A stretch of DNA of 64,000 nucleotides from Ornithinimicrobium pratense (GCF_008843165.1 NZ_CP044427.1:434001-498000), one strand, 5' to 3'; shown: positions 34,893-42,838, numbered from the stretch's first letter. The notes: a model not told the origin generated them from the sequence alone. Program-made: numbers and translations.

Positions 34893-35432
34893 GTGACTAA
34901 CAAGACCGTCGAGCGCGACGCAGCCACAGAGAACGCGGCGGAGATACTCGGAGACCTGAAAGCCAAGGGCGGCAGGTTCCGTGAGGTCGAGACCGACTGG
35001 AGTTTCCCCGCGTCCCGTCGCATCGCAAGAGGCTCCCGATGCGTCTGCCCCTGTGCCGGCGACCAGTCTGGCAACCAGCGGCTCCTGGCGCGCACTGTGA
35101 CTGGACGGGCTGACGACGTCCAGGGAATCTTCACATGGCTCTGGGTAGCCGGACACAGCACGCCCAAGAAAAAGGTCCCGCCGTCCGCGGTGGCACTCTA
35201 TGACGGCCAGGACGCGCACCGGTCCCGTACGCTGAATCCCTTGGTCGTGACCTGTCCGCGATGCCGAGTGAGCTACTTCTTGTTCCCTGGTTACTTCCCG
35301 AACATCGCCGGCCTCCTGAACCTCCCGAGTCCCGCGGATGGAGGGCCGCAGAACGTGCTCACCCCAGGCATCGTCAACGTGCTGATCTCAGACGGATCGG
35401 GCCACTACGACAGGCGCATAGCCGAGGGATGA
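34893..35432 (+). CDS. Cys-rich hypothetical protein
   Basis: The protein has 179 residues. The GTG at 34893 is chosen for GGAGGAG at 34882-34888. An N-terminal helical part (TVERDAATENAAEILGDLKA) is followed by CVCPC near residue 48 and CPRC near 128, which together could bind zinc. The C-terminus contains PNIAGLLNLPSPADGG. The family was not recognised. The next gene is a small membrane protein 111 bases downstream. Confidence 0.5.
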   Translation: MTNKTVERDAATENAAEILGDLKAKGGRFREVETDWSFPASRRIARGSRCVCPCAGDQSGNQRLLARTVTGRADDVQGIFTWLWVAGHSTPKKKVPPSAVALYDGQDAHRSRTLNPLVVTCPRCRVSYFLFPGYFPNIAGLLNLPSPADGGPQNVLTPGIVNVLISDGSGHYDRRIAEG

Positions 35433-35543
35433 CGCCGTCACTGATATGATGTAAACGCTACAACTTGGAACATCCTGAGCGGGGTCGCCGGAATCTTCCC
35501 ACGCTGGTAACGCGGGATACGCCCAGAGAGGGCTCTCGTTGCC

Positions 35544-35783
35544 ATGCCCCAGAAGAAGAGCACAACAGTCGAGCAGGCAAAGACTCATGCCGGCCCAGAC
35601 CCAACCCTGGTTGACGTCCGCACCTTGGTGATCGTTCTCAGCGCAGTCTTGGTTGGCGTGATGGTCGGAATCCTCACCTGGGCCGCCGAGGCTCCCAACA
35701 TCTGGGGCGCCATACTGGCCGGGCTCATCGCTGCTGGAGCCGCCATCCCCATCCTCAACAAGCTCGTTGCTCACAGCCACTGA
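35544..35783 (+). CDS. small membrane protein, two helices
   Basis: The protein has 79 residues. A hydrophilic start (MPQKKSTTVEQAKTH) precedes two membrane helices, TLVIVLSAVLVGVMVGILTW and IWGAILAGLIAAGAAIPIL, with a short tail. The family and role are unknown; small two-helix proteins in islands are sometimes membrane-active effectors, but nothing here proves that. Confidence 0.5.
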   Translation: MPQKKSTTVEQAKTHAGPDPTLVDVRTLVIVLSAVLVGVMVGILTWAAEAPNIWGAILAGLIAAGAAIPILNKLVAHSH

Positions 35784-36010
35784 ATCGCACTCCGGTCTTG
35801 AGCTCAGGGCGGACGAAGGCTGCGAGGCCGCTGAGGGCCGCCACCCGCATCTTTCCGGCCAACGACACCCGGCCGGCGCCGACATGTTGTTCCCGAGGTC
35901 CTCCACCACATGCCACTTCTTGCGCCGCTCGATCAGGACTACGGGCTTCCCCGCTCGACTAGAGGATCCTCGGTGGTTGAAGCCAGTGCCCAAACGAAAA
36001 GGAGCTGACC

Positions 36011-36718
36011 TTGTCCGCCACGGTGACCCTGACGGCCAGCATGCAAAGAGACAAATTTGAGGAGGCTGTCCGCGTCCTACGCGCCTATTACGCGCCGTTG
36101 CGCGACGGCTTCGGGTTCACAGGCGGTGCTTGGGACACTTTCGACCCCAGCGGCACCCGGGCCCTGAGCACCAACACCTTCACCGCTGACGACCTCGCCG
36201 CCTGCGCACTCTTGGCCACTCCTATCCACGGCCGGGCAACGCTAGAACTCCTTCAACGGCAACGGCCGAAGTTTGAGAAGCTCCTCGAAGAAGTCGGTCC
36301 AGATCGCGACTTCGTCACAGTGAAGTCCGCTGACGGAGAAGACTTCCGTGCCGTTCGCCACACTTACGCGGCGCTGCGGAACGTCCCCGGCATCGGGGAG
36401 ACGCGCGCCACGAAGCTGCTCGCGCGCAAACGTCCCCGGCTGGTCCCCATCGTGGACAGCGTGATCAGGCAAAGCGCATTCAACAACGCCACCCGGCACT
36501 GGTCTCCCCTGCACGAGGCACTCGTTGCCGACGGCAACGCGCTTTGGAAAAGGCTCGTGCACCTACGCGATCAGGCAGGGCTTGGACCCGAAGTCTCCGT
36601 CCTTCGCGTATTTGACGTCCTGGCTTGGATGGACGGGTCTGGGAACAGCGAACTGGTGCTTCGGGAAATGCCGATTGGCGTGCAGACAGAAGAAGGGAAG
36701 CCCGGAGACGACGACTGA
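36011..36718 (+). CDS. DUF6308 family protein
   Basis: The protein has 235 residues from a TTG at 36011, with AAAAGGAG before it. It matches the DUF6308 pattern: FTADDLAACALLATPIHGRATLELL, then a helix-hairpin-helix-like NVPGIGETRATKLLARKRPRLVPIVDSVI near residues 125-155. The HhH-like segment hints at DNA contact, but the function is not known. Such genes recur in actinobacterial islands. Confidence 0.72.
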   Translation: MSATVTLTASMQRDKFEEAVRVLRAYYAPLRDGFGFTGGAWDTFDPSGTRALSTNTFTADDLAACALLATPIHGRATLELLQRQRPKFEKLLEEVGPDRDFVTVKSADGEDFRAVRHTYAALRNVPGIGETRATKLLARKRPRLVPIVDSVIRQSAFNNATRHWSPLHEALVADGNALWKRLVHLRDQAGLGPEVSVLRVFDVLAWMDGSGNSELVLREMPIGVQTEEGKPGDDD

Positions 36719-36840
36719 GGCCGTACATCCTGTACTGCCGCTGGTGGTCGGTCGCGCAGGGTTGGGGCGCTCCGCGGAGCACTTCTGCTCGAGCCGGCAA
36801 TCACGTGTCCTTGGGCCGTGCGTTCTGGCAGGCTCAGTCC

Positions 36841-37299
36841 ATGGGATGGATCTGTGGCCGGGACCTGCAGGTGCCGGAAGCGGCGAAGCGACTTCTGGCG
36901 GAGGTGCCTGAGTGGTTCGGTCTCCCGGAAGCGAACGCTGACTACATCGAAGCGGCTCGTACTAAGGAGACCTGGACGGTCCGCGATGACGACGGCAACG
37001 TCATCGGGCTCACCTTGGTCGATAGGCACTTCCCGCACGTGGCGGAACTCCACCTCATGGTCGTCGACCGCGACCGTCACGGTCAGGGTGTCGGAACCGC
37101 CATGGTCCGGGCCGTCGAGGAAGACGCAAGGGAGCGCGGTGTTCAGTTGCTCGAGGTGAAGACGTTGGGCAGCTCACACCCGGACCCCGGTTACGCGCGC
37201 ACCCGTCACTTCTACGAGCAGGCTGGGTTCCTCCCGCTCGAGGAGACGAACCTTTGGGGTGAAGCGAATCCGTGCCTCTTCATGGTCAAGCCGGTCTGA
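36841..37299 (+). CDS. GNAT family N-acetyltransferase
   Basis: The protein has 152 residues from the ATG at 36841; an in-frame GTG about 33 bases earlier is an alternative. LPEANADYIEAA, VAELHLMVVDRDRHGQGVGTAMV (acetyl-CoA loop) and HFYEQAGFLPLEETNLWGEANP are typical GNAT segments. The substrate is unknown; it could be a resistance or antitoxin-type acetyltransferase carried as cargo. Confidence 0.8.
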   Translation: MGWICGRDLQVPEAAKRLLAEVPEWFGLPEANADYIEAARTKETWTVRDDDGNVIGLTLVDRHFPHVAELHLMVVDRDRHGQGVGTAMVRAVEEDARERGVQLLEVKTLGSSHPDPGYARTRHFYEQAGFLPLEETNLWGEANPCLFMVKPV

Positions 37300-37665
37300 G
37301 ACCTGGGCCCGGCCAACTCGACAGCGGCATCCGGACTTGCCGCTGGTGGCTATAGGCGCAGTTTCAAGAACTCCCCTGCTCCGGTGGTGGATCTCAGCCG
37401 TCTGGTGGTGGATCGGTTCTGCCCGGCCTCGACGGAACCTGTGAGCCAATGGGTGCGTCAGAACGCCGAGCGAAGGGAGGGAGCATGGTCTGCTTCAGGG
37501 CTGGTGCAGTGCGCTGCTTAGGTGTCCTTCTCATGGCGACCCTCACTGCTGCCTGCGGTACGCAGGGTGGTGATACCGAGCGGTACAGCTCTCCTGAACG
37601 AGCTGCCGTCGCGACTGGAGGCGCACCCGCAGAACTGGGGTGCAGCGTCACCCAAACAATGGAGG

Positions 37666-37689
37666 GGACTGCTGCACGGATAGGTGACA
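37666..37689 (+). repeat. IS terminal inverted repeat, left copy
   Basis: GGACTGCTGCACGGATAG followed by GTGACA; matches the right end with one mismatch. Confidence 0.85.
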
Positions 37690-37697
37690 GTGGTTAG

Positions 37698-38573
37698 TCA
37701 CGCAGCCAGGGTGGCTGGTGTGGTCATGATGGTCTCGTACTCGATGGGGGTCAACCGGCCCAGAGCGTCCTGGCGTCGGCGGCGGTGGTAGGTGCGCTCG
37801 AGCCAGGTGACGATCGCGATCCGTAGCTCCTGGCGAGTGGTCCAGGTGCGGCGATCCAGAACGTTCTTCTGCAGCAGGGCGAAGAAGGACTCCATGGCCG
37901 CGTTGTCACCGGCCGCACCGACCTTGCCCATGGATCCGACCATGCCGTGACCGTTCAGCGCACGCACGAACTTCCGGCTACGAAATTGCGACCCTCGATC
38001 GGTGTGAACCACGCAGCCGACCACCTCACCACGCCGTGCGACGGCGCTGTTGAGCGCGGCAACAGCGATCCTGGATTTCATCCGGGAGTCGATGGAGTAG
38101 CCCACGATCCGGTTGGAGTAGGCGTCCTTGATGGCGCACAGGTAGAGCTTGCCCTCGCCTGTGCGGTGCTCGGTGATGTCGGCCAGCCACAGCTGGTTGG
38201 GGGCCTCGGCGGTGAAGTCGCGCTGCACCAGGTCCTCGTGGACCGGTGGCCCGGGCTTCTTACCGTTCTTGCCGCGCTTCTTCCCGAACGCGCTCCACCA
38301 GCCGTTGGCTGAGCACAGCCGCCACGCGGTCCGCGCGCACATGCCCTGGCCGGCGTCGCGGGCCTCGTCGGCCAGGTACCGGTACCCGAACTCGGGATCG
38401 TCGACGTGGGCGTCGAACAGGGCGTTGGCGCGGTAGGCGGCCGCCAGCTCGGTGTCGGTGACCGGGTTGGTCAGCCACCGGTAGTAGGGCTGGCGAGCGA
38501 GGTTGAGCACCCGGCACGTCACCGTGACGGGGATCCCGTCACCGGCGAGCTCACGGACGAGCGGGTACATCAT
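37698..38573 (-). CDS. IS3-family transposase OrfB (DDE catalytic part)
   Basis: The protein has 291 residues. The HTH_21 region near the start (DAHVDDPEFGYRYLADEAR) is followed by the rve integrase core: first Asp in NQLWLADITEH, second Asp in VVHTDRGSQFRS, Glu in NAAMESFFALLQKN. The C-terminal YHRRRRQDALGRLTPIEYE is standard. It begins at an ATGA overlap with OrfA; a GGGAAAA run at the junction could allow a frameshifted OrfAB fusion. Confidence 0.93.
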   Translation of the reverse strand: MMYPLVRELAGDGIPVTVTCRVLNLARQPYYRWLTNPVTDTELAAAYRANALFDAHVDDPEFGYRYLADEARDAGQGMCARTAWRLCSANGWWSAFGKKRGKNGKKPGPPVHEDLVQRDFTAEAPNQLWLADITEHRTGEGKLYLCAIKDAYSNRIVGYSIDSRMKSRIAVAALNSAVARRGEVVGCVVHTDRGSQFRSRKFVRALNGHGMVGSMGKVGAAGDNAAMESFFALLQKNVLDRRTWTTRQELRIAIVTWLERTYHRRRRQDALGRLTPIEYETIMTTPATLAA

Positions 38574-38872
38574 TTTCCCGGCAGGTTGGCCTGGGACAGG
38601 TAGGCCGCCGCACGGCGCAGAACCTCGTTCTCCTGCTCCAACAACCGGATCCGCCTCTTGGCCTCGCGTAGCTCGGCCGAGGCAACCGCGGCACCACCGG
38701 GCCGTTCACCATCCTCCTCCTCGGCCTTCTTCATCCACGAATACAGCGTGGTGAAGTGGATCCCGAAGTCCTTGGCGATCTGGTCCAGTCCGACACCCGG
38801 CTCACGGTTTCGAGCGACCCGGACCACGTCGTCGCGGAACTCCTGGGGATAGGGCTTGGTCACGGTGAACAT
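38570..38872 (-). CDS. IS3-family transposase OrfA (HTH part)
   Basis: The protein has 100 residues. It has a helix-turn-helix (YPQEFRDDVVRVARN, LDQIAKDFGIHFTTLYSWMKKA) and a leucine-zipper-like C-terminus (RIRLLEQENEVLRRAAAYL). It overlaps OrfB by 4 bases. Confidence 0.92.
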   Translation of the reverse strand: MFTVTKPYPQEFRDDVVRVARNREPGVGLDQIAKDFGIHFTTLYSWMKKAEEEDGERPGGAAVASAELREAKRRIRLLEQENEVLRRAAAYLSQANLPGK

Positions 38873-38907
38873 CCTTCCAGCCCAGCCCGAAGACTAGGCA
38901 GCTCAGG

Positions 38908-38931
38908 TGTCATCTATCCGTGCAGCAGTCC
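38908..38931 (-). repeat. IS terminal inverted repeat, right copy
   Basis: TGTCATCTATCCGTGCAGCA followed by GTCC; the reverse complement of the left end with one change. Confidence 0.85.
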
Positions 38932-39406
38932 CCAGTTGCCAGAAGCTGGATCACCGGGAGCGCCCCTTGGCTATCCCGATCCGGAGCAAGCCGCGCTGGG
39001 TTACCTGAGGGAGATGGTCCGCGAATTTGAAGAAGATCCTGACTTGCTCACTGCGGTAGAACAGGGCAGGCACCTGCTGGAGGAGCAAGCAGCGGCAGGG
39101 GGTCGACTAGAGAGCACGGTAGGGATGGTGGATGGCGTCAGGCTACAGGCCGCGACGCAATACGAAGCCATCAGCGTGTTGTTAGATTCCTTAGAGCTAG
39201 GGACAGTAATCACGGAGGAGGACGAAGGCATGGCCGCCTTTCGCTCCCCTCACAGGGCTCGGTGGCCGGCCAGCGTGACGGCGACGCACTATGGCCCAGG
39301 CCGCTGGATCGTGGACACGTTCGCACACGCCCTGCCCGCCTCCGAGTGTCGCGAATGACGTCCGACTTTGCCGGTGTCGGCCTCTTCTACCCGGGCGGAT
39401 CGGTGA

Positions 39407-40318
39407 TCAGGCGAAGTCTTGCGGCTCGGCGCTGAGCCTCTTCGCCAGCGCTGTCGTCAGACGAGCCTCCACGTCGAGGGAGCCGTATGCCTGACTGCTG
39501 GACTGTGCGAGCCGTGTTTCTGCCGCGGTGTCCTCGCGTTCCCAGACCCCAAGTTGAGCGGAAAAGGTGCTCTCGATCAGGTCGGCTGCTGCGCCGAGGT
39601 CGAAGTAGCGGTAGGCCGCTAGTGCTTCGTTCAGGCCAAATTCGGTCTCGGTAGCAACCTGGATGGCTTCGGGAAGGCCGCCGTTCTCGGCGTAGCCATG
39701 GAACAGAAGGACGCGCGCCAGTGCGACGTCGCCGACCTTGGCGCTGTAGGGGGTGCCGCTCGTTGCCCGGTTCCAGACGTCGAGCGGGTCCGCTTTGGGC
39801 TGCCTGGCCGACGCTTGGGCCTGTAAAGGATTCGCAGGCAGGCGGGTCAGGATCTGCAGGAGACGGAAGGAGGGCGAGTCGCTGTAAGAAGTGGTCTTCC
39901 GCGCGATCTGCGCCAATGCCCCCACGCGTGCGGCGTACTCCTCGTTCGCGACCAGTTCCACATCAACATGCTCGGACCACACGTCCTCCAACTTGCGGAG
40001 CATCGCGGGTCGCACCTTCGGTGACCACACCTCAATGTGCCGAGTGGCGCCAGGGTAGGTCGCGTCCGCATAGGCCTTCACCGACTCAATCTTCGTCCGG
40101 AACTTACCCGCGACATTCCCTTGATACCCACCTAAACCACTGGTGTGCGTACTGACCTCGCAGAGCCACACCTCCGTGACACGCCCACCGCTTAACTGAA
40201 GCGCGACGACATCGATCTCGCCCTGAGCGACCCCCGTCCGGACGTTGAACTGGATCACGGGACACCCCACGACCTCCCTCAGATAGGCACCAACCAGATC
40301 CTCACCGATGTCAATCAC
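39407..40318 (-). CDS. PD-(D/E)XK-like nuclease-fold protein
   Basis: The protein has 303 residues from a GTG at 40318, preceded at 7 bases by TACCGT. The N-terminal domain resembles restriction-endonuclease folds: GAYLREVVGCPVIQFNVRTG, then GEIDVVALQLSGG (Asp), then EVWLCEVSTHTSGLGGYQG, where the usual E-x-K reads E-V-S. Loss of the Lys may weaken catalysis. Residues 160-303 are a separate helical domain (LLQILTRLPANPL, ALAAYRYFDLGAAADLI). It may be a damaged or specialised defence nuclease. Confidence 0.6.
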   Translation of the reverse strand: MIDIGEDLVGAYLREVVGCPVIQFNVRTGVAQGEIDVVALQLSGGRVTEVWLCEVSTHTSGLGGYQGNVAGKFRTKIESVKAYADATYPGATRHIEVWSPKVRPAMLRKLEDVWSEHVDVELVANEEYAARVGALAQIARKTTSYSDSPSFRLLQILTRLPANPLQAQASARQPKADPLDVWNRATSGTPYSAKVGDVALARVLLFHGYAENGGLPEAIQVATETEFGLNEALAAYRYFDLGAAADLIESTFSAQLGVWEREDTAAETRLAQSSSQAYGSLDVEARLTTALAKRLSAEPQDFA

Positions 40319-40325
40319 GAGGCGA

Positions 40326-40331
40326 ACGGTA
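40326..40331 (-). promoter_or_regulatory. -10 hexamer for leaderless nuclease-like gene
   Basis: TACCGT on the minus strand, 7 bases before the GTG at 40318. Confidence 0.45.
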
Positions 40332-40389
40332 GCCGAGGACGGCGCCAACAACATCCGACTCTGCCGCAAGTCGCGACGGGTATGTCTGC

Positions 40390-40647
40390 CTATGGGGAGG
40401 CCGTGGGCCACCAACGGTGGGCGAGCGTCACGCCGTTGTCGAAGCGACACTCAACGGGCGACGGGAACAGGCGGTTCTCAAAGCTGATCTCGTGCGCGTC
40501 AGCGAAGCGCTCATCGAATCCGAAGAGCAGCCCGCACTTCTGCTCGGCAGCTCGCCAGTTAACGCCAGAGGCGACGAAGAGGGCCGCACAGCCCATGACG
40601 ACCACGAGGCCAATCACCACGGTGGCTCGTAGCCCGGCACCCCTCAC
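40390..40647 (-). CDS. small secreted or membrane-anchored protein
   Basis: The protein has 85 residues from a GTG at 40647. One N-terminal membrane helix (LRATVVIGLVVVMGCAALFVA) is followed by an outside domain with two Cys (AEQKCGLLFGF and SPVECRFDNGVTLAHRWW) that could form a disulfide. TAGGAT lies 6 bases before the start, so a leaderless message is likely. Function unknown. Confidence 0.6.
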   Translation of the reverse strand: MRGAGLRATVVIGLVVVMGCAALFVASGVNWRAAEQKCGLLFGFDERFADAHEISFENRLFPSPVECRFDNGVTLAHRWWPTASP

Positions 40648-40653
40648 AGCCAG

Positions 40654-40659
40654 ATCCTA
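40654..40659 (-). promoter_or_regulatory. -10 hexamer for leaderless small membrane gene
   Basis: TAGGAT on the minus strand, 6 bases before the GTG at 40647. Confidence 0.45.
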
Positions 40660-41003
40660 TGCATGTACACCGCCGAGCGGGCCGACCGCCACGACCGGGT
40701 CTGCCGCATCCGGTGCGCAGCCAGGCCGCCCAGCTGGCCTTTCAGCGCTCGGGGTCAACCACCAGGTCCACCTGACCTCGTCGCCCGCGCCGCGCCCCGT
40801 CTGCTTGCGGGTTTCCGCGTTGAACGAGACGAGGTAACGGCCTCCCATCACCCCAATGGTCGTCTTGTACGTGTAACCGCCGTCGATCGTGACGATGACG
40901 GGTACTCGCTTCCCATGGTTGAATGCGAGCACTTCGACTCAGGCACGACGATGCCGACGTTGTTCCCGCCGGTCGCCTCGAGCACGGTGTGGAAGGTCGT
41001 CAT
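40657..41003 (-). pseudogene. frameshifted DUF1905 protein
   Basis: The start (ATG at 41003, MTTFHTVLEATGGNNVGIVV) is the normal N-terminus of DUF1905 beta-barrel proteins. The rest of the domain (LAFNHGKRVPVIVTIDGG, YKTTIGVMGGRYLVSFNAET, GRGAGDEV) continues in a different frame. One missing base near 40937, in a GAA codon context, would explain the change of frame. The C-terminus also looks altered. The -10 hexamer TAGTCT is 7 bases before the ATG. Confidence 0.65.
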
Positions 41004-41010
41004 GAAGCCA

Positions 41011-41016
41011 AGACTA
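41011..41016 (-). promoter_or_regulatory. -10 hexamer for leaderless DUF1905 gene
   Basis: TAGTCT on the minus strand, 7 bases before the ATG at 41003. Confidence 0.45.
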
Positions 41017-41192
41017 GGGGCCCGGTGCAAGCGCCCGCCGCATAGTGGATCAGCGTCCGCCTCTCCCGCGGACCGACCGGTTGCTGCTCAGGAGTCATGG
41101 CCTGCACGGGCGTCCCGATGCCGTGACCGAGCTGATGGGCCGCCTCGATCTCTCAAGCGCGGCGCAACGAGGGCCGCTGGCACTGGCAAGCC

Positions 41193-41465
41193 CTACTCGT
41201 AGTGAGTCCACATCCGCAGCACGTGGACGATGCGCTCTTCCGGGAACACCTCGTAGACGAGTCGGTGCTGGATGTTGATCCGCCGCGAGTAGCAGCCGGC
41301 GAGGTCACCGACGAGCTTCTCGTAGCGCGGGGGCGTGGCGAACGGGTCCTCCGCCAGGACGTCCAGGAGGTCCTGCGTCTTCTTCTTCAGGCCTGACGAC
41401 GCCAGCTTCTTGGCGTCCTTCTGGGCCTGGCGTGAGTAGACCAGGGTCCAGGATGTACGGCTCAC
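41193..41465 (-). CDS. yoeB: YoeB/Txe-type mRNA interferase toxin
   Basis: The protein has 90 residues. WTLVYSRQAQKDAKKLASSG, PPRYEKLVGDLAGCYSRRIN, QHRLVYEV and the C-terminal WTHYE with the catalytic His-Tyr pair are YoeB signatures. It cuts mRNA on the ribosome when released from its antitoxin. It overlaps the antitoxin gene by 4 bases and sits near attR, where it could stabilise the island. Confidence 0.92.
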   Translation of the reverse strand: MSRTSWTLVYSRQAQKDAKKLASSGLKKKTQDLLDVLAEDPFATPPRYEKLVGDLAGCYSRRINIQHRLVYEVFPEERIVHVLRMWTHYE

Positions 41466-41704
41466 CAGTCGAGCTCGGTCGACCCAGCCTCCACACCCTC
41501 AGCGCGGGCTCGACGGATCGACTCGGGCAGGCCAGGGACCGACTCCAGGAACAGGGTCTCCTGGATCGCTCGCCAGTCGTCCTCGCCGATCAGCACTGCG
41601 TTGCCCCGCTGACCAGTGATGGTCAGCGGCTCAGACTCCTGGTTCACCTGGTCGATCAGCCGGTACAGATTCGCCCGGGCCGTCGTCGCGCTCACAGCGG
41701 TCAT
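41462..41704 (-). CDS. yefM: YefM/Phd-type antitoxin
   Basis: The protein has 80 residues from the ATG at 41704 (a longer frame to 41788 is not needed). MTAVSATTARANLYRLIDQV and PLTITGQRGNAVLIGEDDWR are the Phd/YefM DNA-binding domain; the acidic C-terminus should wrap the toxin. It is the first gene of the pair and probably autoregulates it. Confidence 0.92.
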   Translation of the reverse strand: MTAVSATTARANLYRLIDQVNQESEPLTITGQRGNAVLIGEDDWRAIQETLFLESVPGLPESIRRARAEGVEAGSTELDW

Positions 41705-41935
41705 GTCACCCACCTCCACAGCAACCGTACGCCATCCCGTACGGATCAACAAGAGCCGTCCGCGTGCATGCCTCGGCATATGGTCCATGAGACCCCTGCA
41801 CCAGCAGCCATCGTGTGGGTCGTCAGTGGGACGTCACCGCCTGGAGAGGCCCACTACGTCCCAGTGTCGACCACATGCTCTAGGCCCTTAACCAGGCAAA
41901 ACTCGGCTTGGCGATCGTCGCGCGCCTACCCAGGT

Positions 41936-41984
41936 CGCTCTCCTAAAGCGGGTGTCGCAGGTTCGAATCCTGCCGGGGGCACGT
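41936..41984 (+). repeat. attR (49-base direct repeat of tRNA-Arg 3' part)
   Basis: Identical to 23471-23519. The bases before it are not tRNA sequence, so it is an attachment remnant and not a second tRNA gene. Confidence 0.92.
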
Positions 41985-42201
41985 CGTGTGCTTTGCAGGT
42001 CTGACGCTTTAACCCCCTCCGACAGTCGTTGTCGGGCTCCTGTTGCCGCCATCCTGTGACGAGGAACTGGCCGACAGGCCGAGGACGACTTTTGCCTCGG
42101 ATATCACGCCCCCGTTCCTTGGTGGGCGGGCACATCGTGCGGTCGTGCCGGGGGACTCCAGGATGTGACCCTCCCACTGGATCGGATGGCACACACTGCT
42201 G

Positions 42202-42219
42202 TGCACAGGGTTCTGTGCA
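42202..42219 (+). promoter_or_regulatory. perfect palindrome, likely ArsR-family operator
   Basis: TGCACAG (42202-42208), GGTT, CTGTGCA (42213-42219). It lies 10 bases before the regulator's ATG, where binding would block transcription or translation start. Confidence 0.6.
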
Positions 42220-42229
42220 ACAGTGGGCC

Positions 42230-42838
42230 ATGCCCGAGGAACACCCCCCCGCCCAGAAGCCCGGACCGCCGCACACCGTCGCGCTCGACGCGCGTTCCGC
42301 CCGTGGCCTGGCGCATCCCCTGCGGTTGAAGATCCTGGGTTGGCTACGCACCGATGGCCCCGCGACCGCGACCATGGTCGGGGCCGCGCTCGGTCTGAAC
42401 ACCGGCGCCACCAGCTACCACCTGCGCCAGCTGGCGACCTACGGCTTCGTGGTCGAGGACCCTGAGCGCGGTACTCCCCGCGAACGCTGGTGGCGCGCGG
42501 CGCACTCCTCCCACACCTACGGCAGCCTCGAGCAGAGCGAGGGGCGCGAAGCGTTCGTCCGCGCGGTCGCGCAGACCGCCACCGAGCGCATTCAGCGCGC
42601 AGCGGAGGCCAACGCGACCCTGCCTGAGGCGTGGCGGGCGGTCAGCACCTTCAGCGACTGGGTGCTGCGCCTCACGCCGCGGGAGGCGCAGCAGCTCCGA
42701 CGCGAGCTGGCCGAGGTGTTCGACCGCTACCGCCGGCACGACCCCGAGGACACTCTTGCCCCGCAAGGATCGGTGCCGTTCGCCGCTCTCCTCCAGCTCT
42801 TCCCCCACCACCCCGAGCGCCTCCCGGACGAGCCGTGA
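42230..42838 (+). CDS. ArsR-like winged-helix transcriptional regulator
   Basis: The protein has 202 residues from the ATG at 42230. The HTH is SARGLAHPLRLKILGWLRTD, then NTGATSYHLRQLATYGFVVE as recognition helix, and a wing PERGTPRERWWRAA. This HTH_20 type with a 120-residue C-terminal domain is common in actinobacteria. It overlaps the MFS gene by 4 bases and probably controls that exporter through the upstream palindrome. Confidence 0.9.
   Translation: MPEEHPPAQKPGPPHTVALDARSARGLAHPLRLKILGWLRTDGPATATMVGAALGLNTGATSYHLRQLATYGFVVEDPERGTPRERWWRAAHSSHTYGSLEQSEGREAFVRAVAQTATERIQRAAEANATLPEAWRAVSTFSDWVLRLTPREAQQLRRELAEVFDRYRRHDPEDTLAPQGSVPFAALLQLFPHHPERLPDEP

Larger units (their letters stand above)
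37664..38933 (-). mobile_element. IS3-family insertion sequence
   Basis: The element is about 1.27 kb with terminal inverted repeats of 24 bases or more (37666-37689 and 38908-38931, one mismatch; GG/CC extends each outward). It carries the two overlapping frames of an IS3-family transposase on the minus strand. Both frames look intact. It interrupts a lipoprotein gene. Confidence 0.92.
37485..39358 (+). pseudogene. lipoprotein gene split by an IS3-family element
   Basis: The 5' part (37485-37663) starts at an ATG with GGGAGGG before it and encodes a lipoprotein signal (CLGVLLMATLTAAC) and about 40 mature residues. The 3' part (38934-39358) continues after the IS with PQLPEAGSPGAPLGYPDPEQ and a helical EMVREFEEDPDLLTAVEQG region. 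The two fit one protein of roughly 200 residues. No target-site duplication flanks the IS, so a small deletion or recombination may have followed insertion. Confidence 0.6.
23471..41984. mobile_element. 18.5-kb integrative mobilizable element in tRNA-Arg
   Basis: The boundaries are set by an exact 49-base direct repeat containing the 3' part of tRNA-Arg (23471-23519 and 41936-41984). Inside are, in order, a tyrosine integrase and excisionase next to attL, a MobF relaxase, and cargo with lower GC and unfamiliar genes, an IS3-family insertion and a toxin-antitoxin pair next to attR. No FtsK/TraB-type translocase, type IV secretion genes or replication initiator were seen, so transfer would rely on a helper element. 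Confidence 0.9.

Noticed and set aside
35388-35993. 201-codon minus-strand frame over the small membrane gene
   Set aside because: Crosses two plus-strand genes and has no recognised domain; only a fragment near its start looks protein-like.
37660-38936. Target-site duplication around the IS
   Set aside because: Bases flanking the terminal repeats do not match at any of the likely end positions.
41936-41984. Second tRNA-Arg gene
   Set aside because: Only the 3' part is present; D arm and 5' acceptor strand are missing, so it is attR.
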